A stretch of DNA of 37,893 bases, taken from assembly GCA_020025575.1 (NCBI GenBank), contig JAHHRW010000015.1:1-37893 (forward strand), given 5' to 3'. This document shows, one piece after another, positions 32,508-37,893 of the stretch (positions within the stretch are counted from its first letter, which is position 1; each line of letters begins with the position of its first letter). The position numbers were made by a program, and so were the translations under genes. The stretch is from Oscillospiraceae bacterium (GTDB lineage Bacteria; Bacillota; Clostridia; Oscillospirales; Oscillospiraceae). The notes beneath the pieces were generated by a model. That model worked only from the letters and a program-made list of their open reading frames with translations, had not been told where the DNA came from and ran no database searches.

Positions 32508-33161
32508 TTATTGCAGCGTTTGCAGGCGTTTCACGTCGGTTAGCTCCACCGCACCACGGGTCAGCTTTACCATACCCTCGCTTTGGAAATACCGCAGCAT
32601 ACGGGTCACCACCTCACGGGCCGTGCCCAGATGGTTGGCGATTTTCTCATGGGTGAGCTTTAAAACGGTGCTCCCCTCCAGATTGCTCTCCTGAATCAAA
32701 AATTCTGCCAGCCGCTGGTCAAAGCGTTTCCACATGACCTGCTCCATCAGCCACATGACTTCAGAAAAACGGCTGCTCATCAGCTCGTTTGCATAGTTGG
32801 CAACCACCGCAGATTCTTCCATCAGCTGGGCGAACAGCTTCGGTGGAATGACCCAGACCATTGTGTCCTTTTCTGCCTCAATGATAATATCAAACTGGAT
32901 ATTCCGCATGATGCACGATGCGCTGAACAAACAAATATCATGGTCAAACAGACGATAAATGGTGATTTCCCGCCCCTCATCCGACAGGATATAGGCCCGC
33001 AGCTGGCCGGTGTACACCACAATCAGCCCCATGCAGTCCATAGAGCCGTTATGTACGATGCTTCCGGCAGAAAATTTCGTCTGTGTCACAGCATTTGACA
33101 GACGCTCCTGCTGCGCCGGCGTCAATTTATTCCAAATGGGAAAGTAATTTGCAAATTCCAT
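32508..33161 (-). CDS. Crp/Fnr-family transcriptional regulator
   Basis: A 217-residue regulator with an N-terminal cyclic-nucleotide-binding-like beta-barrel (about 15-125) and a C-terminal winged helix (about 145-215) whose recognition helix lies in TREVVTRMLRYFQSEG. It lacks the N-terminal cysteine cluster of Fnr and an obvious cAMP-binding signature, so its effector is unknown; the cysteines are in MDC and CLFSASC. GGAGGG precedes the ATG at 33159-33161. The promoter is at 33183-33211. Its convergent neighbours suggest control of redox or sulfur genes (inference). Confidence 0.92.
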   Translation of the reverse strand: MEFANYFPIWNKLTPAQQERLSNAVTQTKFSAGSIVHNGSMDCMGLIVVYTGQLRAYILSDEGREITIYRLFDHDICLFSASCIMRNIQFDIIIEAEKDTMVWVIPPKLFAQLMEESAVVANYANELMSSRFSEVMWLMEQVMWKRFDQRLAEFLIQESNLEGSTVLKLTHEKIANHLGTAREVVTRMLRYFQSEGMVKLTRGAVELTDVKRLQTLQ

Positions 33162-33182
33162 AGCGATTCCCTCCATTTAAGT

Positions 33183-33211
33183 AGTATATGAAATTATTTG
33201 ATTTTCGTCAA
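33183..33211 (-). promoter_or_regulatory. Promoter of the Crp/Fnr gene
   Basis: Minus strand TTGACG (33206-33211), 17-base spacer, TATACT (33183-33188), just upstream of the start codon at 33161. Confidence 0.75.
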
Positions 33212-33256
33212 CTATCAGCTGAAACAGGAGTCTCCCTTCCATTATTCATACAAAGC

Positions 33257-33322
33257 TCAGGCAATCCTTTCGGCAAACGGCCCCAGTGATTGCAGGTTTC
33301 CCCAACTTAATACTTTTTTCAT
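33257..33322 (-). CDS. Candidate 21-residue small gene upstream of the Crp/Fnr gene
   Basis: An open frame from ATG 33322 to TGA 33257, starting MKKVLSWGNLQS. It has an AAAGGGG ribosome binding site six bases before the ATG and a plausible promoter 35 bases upstream (33357-33385). The peptide has a basic start and one Trp. No family was recognised. It could be a leader peptide, a small regulatory peptide or an accidental frame; the good initiation signals set it apart from other short frames here. Confidence 0.4.
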   Translation of the reverse strand: MKKVLSWGNLQSLGPFAERIA

Positions 33323-33356
33323 ATCTATCCCCTTTTTTTCTTCACAATTATTCGGT

Positions 33357-33385
33357 ACTATATAGGTACTGAATCGCTTTTTCAT
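33357..33385 (-). promoter_or_regulatory. Possible promoter of the 21-codon gene
   Basis: Minus strand ATGAAA (33380-33385), 17-base spacer, TATAGT (33357-33362). The -10 lies inside an imperfect inverted repeat GGTAC-TATATA-GGTAC that could be an operator. Confidence 0.4.
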
Positions 33386-33408
33386 TTCCCTCTCTTCATT
33401 TGCAATAA

Positions 33409-33434
33409 ATCCGCAGCTTTCGCTGCGGATTTTT
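33409..33434 (+). terminator. Plus-strand terminator-like hairpin
   Basis: A 9-bp perfect stem (33409-33417 with 33422-33430), loop of 4, followed by TTTTT on the plus strand. No plus-strand gene was recognised before it, so it may end an unannotated short transcript from 33220-33430. Confidence 0.6.
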
Positions 33435-33493
33435 GCATTTCCGAAAAAAAGCCCTTATGAGCCTTACAGAGATTTGCGCAAACGGATGATGCC

Positions 33494-33523
33494 AACCCCC
33501 GGAACCTTACGGTTCCGGGGGTT
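33494..33523. terminator. Terminator hairpin after the CapA gene
   Basis: A perfect 13-bp stem (33494-33506 with 33511-33523), loop of 4, five bases after the CapA stop on the minus strand. The T-run on the minus strand is short. Confidence 0.7.
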
Positions 33524-33527
33524 TAAT

Positions 33528-34877
33528 TTAATCCTCAATTTTTGTGTTCACTCGCTCATCCAGACGCTCCAGCGCATACTTCATGGAATCATAGACTTTC
33601 TCCGTAACTTTTCCTAGATAGTTTCCTTCATAGCGGGAAACCGCTTCGTGAATGCGCACCACCCGATGGCCTCCATCAGCGCTCTGCTCCGGCAGAATCG
33701 TAAAGATGGGGGTGTAATCGAATCCGGTAACCTTGGTCACACCGGTAGCATTATCCCGTGTCACTTCAATATCCAGAATAATAGAGTAATTCGTGGCGGC
33801 GCGGGGGGCATCCCCATAGAAATCGCCCAGCGAATATGCCACCAGCGTGCTGGCCTCCGGGTTAAATTCCACAGATTGAACCACATGGGGGTGGCTGCCC
33901 AAAATCACATCCACGCCGGATGAAAGCAGCAGGTCACGAATCTCCTTCTGAGAGGGACTGACCTCCTCATTATTCTCGCTGCCCCAATGGAGCATGGCAA
34001 TGGTGAGATCCGGCTTTTCCTCCGCCACCCTTGTCAGCACCTTGCTGATCCCATCTCGATCTACATCCTGATAGTCGGTGGTGTAATCCTTATACAGCAG
34101 GTTCACGCAGTGTTCACTGCCCTCCGGCAGGCCTAGATTGTCCATGCCCTTGGTGAAACCCACCAGCGCAATCTTGATGCCCTCTACCTCCATAATGGAG
34201 TAACCGCCGGTTTTTCGGAAGGTATCCTTGTTCGCAAAGGTGCCCACCGGCAGGATTCCGGCACTGTAAAAACCATCAATGGTAGACTGCAATCCCAGAA
34301 CACCTGCACGGATGGATGCAGAATTTGCCGTCTGCACCACATCCACCCCGATGGATGCCAGATTCTCCGCCATCTGCTGGGGGGCAGAACCTCGCTCAAG
34401 TCCATAGGGCGTTCCGGAAAGCGTCCCCTCAAAGTTCAATAAGGACAAATCCGCACGAGCCAGCACCGGGGCCACATCCATAAATGCATCGGTGTAGTCA
34501 TAGCCAGTGTCACTCTTCCCCTCTTCAACCACCCGGTCGGTCACATTCAAATCACCGGCAGCCGCAATATGGATCACCGTGGTGGCCTCTTGTTTGGTTG
34601 GTTTTGTCTGCTCTGGCTGTATATCGGCAGGGGTAGAGCTGCTGCCGGGCTGCGTGCTTACCGATTGCATGGGTGTGACGGGCGCCGGATTGTTGGCATT
34701 GTTGCTGACCCAGAAAATCAGGGCCGTGACCAATAAGATAACCAGCAAAACCACACCCAAACGCAGCATCAGCTCCCGACGGGCTTTCTGTTGTTTTTGT
34801 CTCTGGACAGCCCGGGCCCGACGCTCCCGACGGCGCTTGTCCAGTTCATTTTGTCTTTCGTCTCGTTCCGAGGCCAT
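33528..34877 (-). CDS. CapA-family membrane-anchored metallophosphatase-like protein
   Basis: A 449-residue protein. It has a highly basic cytoplasmic N-terminus (1-38), one membrane segment (about 39-57), a Ser/Thr/Pro linker and an extracellular CapA (PGA_cap) domain with AAGDLNVTDRVVEEG, LLNFEGTLSG, IAMLHWGSEN and VILGSHPHVVQSVE, the conserved metal-site blocks. CapA is part of poly-gamma-glutamate systems in Bacillus, but no CapB or CapC homologue is nearby, so the role here is uncertain. GGAGG precedes the ATG. Confidence 0.9.
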   Translation of the reverse strand: MASERDERQNELDKRRRERRARAVQRQKQQKARRELMLRLGVVLLVILLVTALIFWVSNNANNPAPVTPMQSVSTQPGSSSTPADIQPEQTKPTKQEATTVIHIAAAGDLNVTDRVVEEGKSDTGYDYTDAFMDVAPVLARADLSLLNFEGTLSGTPYGLERGSAPQQMAENLASIGVDVVQTANSASIRAGVLGLQSTIDGFYSAGILPVGTFANKDTFRKTGGYSIMEVEGIKIALVGFTKGMDNLGLPEGSEHCVNLLYKDYTTDYQDVDRDGISKVLTRVAEEKPDLTIAMLHWGSENNEEVSPSQKEIRDLLLSSGVDVILGSHPHVVQSVEFNPEASTLVAYSLGDFYGDAPRAATNYSIILDIEVTRDNATGVTKVTGFDYTPIFTILPEQSADGGHRVVRIHEAVSRYEGNYLGKVTEKVYDSMKYALERLDERVNTKIED

Positions 34878-34971
34878 AATCGTTCCTCCATGGAAAATAA
34901 TCCGTATTCAATAGTGAATCATTTTATTTTACACGAAAAAGTTAGATCTTACAAGTGAAAAAATGAAAGGG

Positions 34972-35000
34972 TTGGCAAATTACAGGATTTATGATATAAT
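34972..35000 (+). promoter_or_regulatory. Promoter of the GH25 gene
   Basis: TTGGCA (34972-34977), 17-base spacer, TATAAT (34995-35000), 32 bases before the ATG at 35033. Confidence 0.8.
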
Positions 35001-35032
35001 ATCCCATAATAAGCTTTTTCCGGAGGGTACTT

Positions 35033-35866
35033 ATGGGTAGAAACTCTAGTAAAAACAATTACACGCCCAGTCCCGGACGTGTTCTCACGCTGCCGATTCT
35101 AGGAACCATTGTGCTGATCCTCGTCATCATGGTTGGTGTGATGAACCGGAACAGCAATTCCCATCAGTCCCCCGCAGATACCATCGTCAGCACTACCCTG
35201 CCTGCCAACCCCTATGCCCCCGAAGATTTTGAATACAAGGGTGATTATCTGACCTGCACCACCGGAAAAACACGTCTTGGTGTGGACGTCTCAGAACATC
35301 AGGAGCAGATCGACTGGGAATCGGTGGCAGATGCAGGCATGGAATTTGCATTTGTCCGCATTGGATACCGTGGATACACCAAGGGTGCAGTGAATCCGGA
35401 CGCCTATGCCGAAGATAATCTGACCGGTGCCAAGGATGCAGGATTGAAGGTGGGCGCGTATTTTTACTCTCAGGCCATTTCCACCACCGAGGCTGCACAG
35501 GAGGCAGAATTTTGCATCAAATTCCTGAAAAGATATGATATCGACCTTCCCGTGGTCTTTGACTGGGAATATGTCAGCAGCGATGCCCGCACGGGAGACA
35601 TAGACATGCAGACCATAACAGACTGCGCCAAGACCTTCTGCAGCGCCATAGAAGATGCAGGCTACGAGGCAATGGTGTACTTCAATCCCAGTATCTCCAC
35701 CACCCATTTGGATTTACTGGAGCTGCAGGAATACCCCCTCTGGCTTTCGCTGTACTCTGACACCATGGACTATCCCCATCAGGTGGAATACTGGCAGTAC
35801 ACGCAAAGCGGTACTGTCCCGGGCATTTCCGGCGATGCTGATATCAATTTGTGGTTTGTCGATTGA
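35033..35866 (+). CDS. Membrane-anchored GH25 lysozyme-like muramidase
   Basis: A 277-residue protein with an N-terminal membrane anchor (about 19-37), a linker, and a glycoside hydrolase family 25 domain from about 80 to the end. Catalytic-site residues are recognisable in LGVDVSEHQ (Asp85) and VVFDWEY (Asp177, Glu179). It cleaves the bond between N-acetylmuramic acid and N-acetylglucosamine in peptidoglycan, outside the membrane. CGGAGG precedes the ATG. Its last 23 bases overlap the end of the convergent hydrolase gene. Confidence 0.93.
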   Translation: MGRNSSKNNYTPSPGRVLTLPILGTIVLILVIMVGVMNRNSNSHQSPADTIVSTTLPANPYAPEDFEYKGDYLTCTTGKTRLGVDVSEHQEQIDWESVADAGMEFAFVRIGYRGYTKGAVNPDAYAEDNLTGAKDAGLKVGAYFYSQAISTTEAAQEAEFCIKFLKRYDIDLPVVFDWEYVSSDARTGDIDMQTITDCAKTFCSAIEDAGYEAMVYFNPSISTTHLDLLELQEYPLWLSLYSDTMDYPHQVEYWQYTQSGTVPGISGDADINLWFVD

Positions 35867-36389
35867 TGATTTTCACCTGAAAACTCTCCATCACATCCAG
35901 TACCTTTTCATTCATCTCCTGGTCAAAGGACGCGGTGAGGGCCGCATCCACGATGATGCGTGCCTGTGGATATTTGGCCTGGAGCACAACTGCATTGCTG
36001 ACCACACAGATGTTGGACACCAGTCCAACGATTTCGATTTCATCTGCCTGCTGTGGCAAAACCTGAGCCGTTTCCGGATCAGAAACATCCATGCCGAAGG
36101 ACAGTTTGTCGATTCCGACCGCCTCCACCCGCGCACAGGCAGTGGCCGTTTGCCCGTACAGCTCCCAGCCATGTGTTCCCTTGATGCAATGAACCACGGG
36201 CAGGAGTCTGCCCTCTCTGGTGTCCAGATAGTCCTCAAAATGGGTGTCCCGTGTAAAGAACACTCGCCCAGCACCGTACTGCCGCACTTTTTCCGCAATT
36301 CCTGCATCTAATTGCTCCGCACCGGGAAATCCCAGTGCTCCATCCACAAAATCATTCTGATAGTCGATCACAAACAGGTAACGATTCAT
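35844..36389 (-). CDS. Isochorismatase-fold cysteine hydrolase, nicotinamidase-like
   Basis: A 181-residue cysteine hydrolase. The catalytic triad is visible: Asp9 (FVIDYQNDF), Lys95 and Cys128 (GLVSNICVVSNA). A metal site like that of nicotinamidase PncA is present (Asp48, His50, His68). It most likely deamidates nicotinamide to nicotinate for NAD salvage; another amide substrate is possible. The ATG at 36387-36389 is chosen because GGAGG lies seven bases upstream; the longer open frame would overlap murI. The gene is convergent with the GH25 gene and divergent from murI. Confidence 0.88.
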   Translation of the reverse strand: MNRYLFVIDYQNDFVDGALGFPGAEQLDAGIAEKVRQYGAGRVFFTRDTHFEDYLDTREGRLLPVVHCIKGTHGWELYGQTATACARVEAVGIDKLSFGMDVSDPETAQVLPQQADEIEIVGLVSNICVVSNAVVLQAKYPQARIIVDAALTASFDQEMNEKVLDVMESFQVKIINRQTTN

Positions 36390-36414
36390 TACTGTACCTC
36401 CAAAGTTTTTCTCT

Positions 36415-36443
36415 ACCATACCAAAGTGACACAGATATGTCAA
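36415..36443 (-). promoter_or_regulatory. Promoter of the nicotinamidase-like gene
   Basis: Minus strand TTGACA (36438-36443), 17-base spacer, TATGGT (36415-36420), 26 bases before the start codon. Confidence 0.75.
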
Positions 36444-36489
36444 TGGTTTCATCAAACAATATGGAATTCCCCAGGAAGGAGGCCCCGAA

Positions 36490-37257
36490 ATGGACAAACA
36501 GGATTATATTGCCGTTTTTGACTCCGGCGTAGGTGGTGTCAGCGTCCTTCGGGAACTTCGCCGTTTGATGCCCCGAGAAAATTATTATTATTTTGGCGAT
36601 TCCGCCAACGCACCTTACGGCCTGAAAACCACACAGCAAGTTCGCGATCTGACCCAGGCCGCTGCAAAGAAACTCTTCTCAAAAGGCGCCAAATGTCTGG
36701 TTGTGGCCTGTAACACAGCCACCGCCGCTGCAATTGAATCCCTCCGTTCTACTTATCCCGATCGCATTATAGTCGGAATTGAACCGGCCTTAAAACTGGC
36801 CGCAGACCGCCATCCCCATGGAACCATTGGGATCATGGCAACCGATGTCACCCTCCGGGAAAAGAAGCTCTCTCAGCTTCTGGAGCGCTACTCCCAGGAT
36901 TGCACGGTCATTCGGCTTCCCTCTCCCGGTATTGTGGAGCTGGTGGAATCCGGAAAAGCGGACTCTGGCGAGGCTATGGAGCTCATACAGAAAGAGCTGG
37001 GGCCATACGCACCGATTCTGGATGCATTGGTCCTGGGCTGTACCCACTATCCCTTTATGAAGAATGCCATCCGTTCCGTTGTGGGCGATCAGGTGGAACT
37101 TCTTGATGGCGGTGAAGGTACTGCAAAGGAAACACAGCGACGGCTGAAAGAAGCCAATCTCCTAAACGATCAACAACTTGGCACGCTGGTTGTGGAAAAC
37201 AGTTCCGGCGCACAACAGAAAATCGACTTAACATACAACCTGCTGAACCAAGAATAG
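36490..37257 (+). CDS. murI: Glutamate racemase
   Basis: A 255-residue enzyme converting L- to D-glutamate for peptidoglycan. The phosphate/substrate loop FDSGVGG (10-16), FGDSANAPYG, the first catalytic Cys in VACNTA (Cys74) and the second in GCTHYPF (Cys184, with His186) are all intact. AGGAGG precedes the ATG. It is monocistronic, ended by a terminator at 37258-37297, and lies near other envelope genes (GH25, CapA). Confidence 0.96.
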   Translation: MDKQDYIAVFDSGVGGVSVLRELRRLMPRENYYYFGDSANAPYGLKTTQQVRDLTQAAAKKLFSKGAKCLVVACNTATAAAIESLRSTYPDRIIVGIEPALKLAADRHPHGTIGIMATDVTLREKKLSQLLERYSQDCTVIRLPSPGIVELVESGKADSGEAMELIQKELGPYAPILDALVLGCTHYPFMKNAIRSVVGDQVELLDGGEGTAKETQRRLKEANLLNDQQLGTLVVENSSGAQQKIDLTYNLLNQE

Positions 37258-37297
37258 CACCCGGACAGATCCGCAAAACTGCCCGGGTGTTATTTTT
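37258..37297 (+). terminator. Terminator of murI
   Basis: Stem CACCCGG (37258-37264) with CCGGGTG (37283-37289), extended by CAG/CTG inside, followed by TTATTTTTC. It begins directly after the stop codon. Confidence 0.82.
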
Positions 37298-37618
37298 CTG
37301 CACATCTGCCTCAACACTTCCCATGCTCATTGGCAAAAAGGATTTATACTCCACAACAAAAGGGGCTAATCGAATCATTTTCATCTCTTGGTAATTGGTC
37401 TTACATATTTAAGAACCGCCGCCAAAATCGGGACATTTCCCAATTTGGGCGGCGTCCGTATGAATCTGTTTTTTAAAAGCGATTATGCGGCAGACCGCTG
37501 TCAACACGGAAAATACATGGGAACTTGGCGTCTGTAGTTTTTACGCTACAAACCGACTGATCAAAAAATATATCTGCTTGTAGTCCAGACTCGTAATACC
37601 TTACAGATTCAAGCATAG
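37298..37618. other. Non-coding gap with a long hairpin
   Basis: No gene was recognised. A 16-bp stem with two mismatches (37417-37432 with 37439-37454, loop of 6) stands out, with T-run TTTTTT about 12 bases further on the plus strand. A second small hairpin (TGTAG/CTACA) is near 37535. A minus-strand frame in this gap runs into the 5S gene and is not credible. Confidence 0.5.
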
Positions 37619-37651
37619 TAAAAAAGAGCCTACTCAGATGAGTAGACTCTT
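37619..37651 (-). terminator. Terminator of the 5S rRNA transcript
   Basis: Stem AGAG-CTACTC pairing with GAGTAG-CTCT (37626-37650), loop of 4, followed on the minus strand by TTTTTT. Confidence 0.88.
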
Positions 37652-37653
37652 GT

Positions 37654-37768
37654 GTTGGCATTACCTATTTTCACGGCCCGTCACCAGGCAACTATCGTCG
37701 GCGTAAGTGAGCTTAACTGCTGTGTTCGGGATGGGAACAGGTGGACCCTCACCACAATCAATACCAAC
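37654..37768 (-). rRNA. rrf: 5S ribosomal RNA
   Basis: On the minus strand the sequence contains the conserved 5S segment CCATCCCGAACACAGCAG followed by TTAAGC, with complementary ends (TTGGTATT and AATGCCAA). Length about 115 nt. Ends are estimated to within a few bases from the terminal stem. Confidence 0.93.
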
Positions 37769-37828
37769 TCTTGGCGGAGGTTTCAGCCTCCTATATCAAT
37801 CAAGCACTTTCGTGCTGGATCTTTCTTT

Positions 37829-37893
37829 TGGTGACCCATACCGGATTCGAACCGATGTTAACGGCGTGAGAGGCCGCTGTCTTAACCACTTGA
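37829..37893 (-). tRNA. tRNA-Glu(CTC), 5' end cut by window edge
   Basis: The minus-strand sequence contains an anticodon arm with loop CTCTCAC (anticodon CTC), a T-arm GGTTCGAATCC, the acceptor 3' strand ATGGGTC, discriminator A and an encoded CCA at 37829-37831. The first few acceptor bases lie outside the window. It is upstream of the 5S gene in the same direction, 60 bases away, with two small hairpins between (37776-37791 and 37803-37816). Confidence 0.9.

Noticed and set aside
37473..37661. Minus-strand frame starting inside the 5S rRNA gene
   Set aside because: It begins in rRNA sequence and crosses the terminator.
1..37893. CRISPR arrays, insertion sequences, integrases, prophage structural genes
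   Set aside because: No regularly spaced repeats, transposase or integrase motifs, terminal inverted repeats with duplications, or phage structural proteins were seen.

Overview
The window looks like a chromosomal segment of a spore-forming, Gram-positive anaerobe of the class Clostridia, probably of the Oscillospiraceae/Ruminococcaceae type. The reasons are a hrcA-grpE-dnaK-dnaJ operon under a perfect CIRCE operator, the sporulation hydrolase SpoIIP, LytR-CpsA-Psr and CpsB/C/D capsule control proteins, GGAGG ribosome binding sites, and many short ECF/XRE regulators. This taxonomic call is inference; no 16S gene is present.

Layout. 1-800: the 5' end of an unknown gene, then a small membrane protein plus XRE regulator pair whose promoter carries three copies of a palindromic operator. 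868-6310: a leftward heat-shock operon (hrcA, grpE, dnaK, dnaJ) with a dCMP deaminase gene behind it. 6365-7060: a small leftward cluster of three tiny genes (zinc ribbon, helical protein, sigma-region-4-like protein). 7195-10325: rightward XRE regulator, tadA, spoIIP, and psuG behind an unusual leader. 10384-11976: a leftward group of secreted calcium-repeat protein, ECF sigma factor and RsgI-like membrane anti-sigma factor. 12174-13573: a leftward group of LMW tyrosine phosphatase, DUF2284 metal protein and small membrane protein.

14402-31326 is a complete leftward exopolysaccharide/capsule locus, and its distal half is visibly AT-richer than the flanking housekeeping DNA. A first transcription unit encodes the phosphoregulatory system (CpsB-type PHP phosphatase, CpsC-type chain-length protein, CpsD-type tyrosine kinase) and an LCP attachment protein, and ends at a strong hairpin. 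A second unit starts from its own promoter with a leader of about 400 nt. It encodes the priming sugar transferase, UDP-glucose dehydrogenase, PssD/PssE-type glycosyltransferase halves, polysaccharide pyruvyltransferase, an FrhB-like iron-sulfur protein, three GT4 glycosyltransferases, a Wzy-type polymerase, a Wzx flippase and a terminal acyltransferase that carries a G9 tract. The polymer is therefore probably acidic (glucuronate and pyruvate ketal) and Wzx/Wzy-assembled.

31704-37297 holds a rhodanese lipoprotein and thioredoxin (+) facing a Crp/Fnr regulator (-), a possible 21-codon gene, a CapA-type membrane protein, a GH25 lysozyme, a nicotinamidase-like hydrolase and glutamate racemase. 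The right edge carries a 5S rRNA gene and the 3' part of a tRNA-Glu(CTC) gene, both leftward.

No CRISPR array, transposase, integrase or intact prophage was seen. The least explained pieces are the three-gene zinc-ribbon/sigma-like cluster, the psuG leader, the 21-codon gene before the Crp/Fnr regulator, the secreted-protein/ECF/RsgI-like group, and the homopolymeric tract in the acyltransferase.
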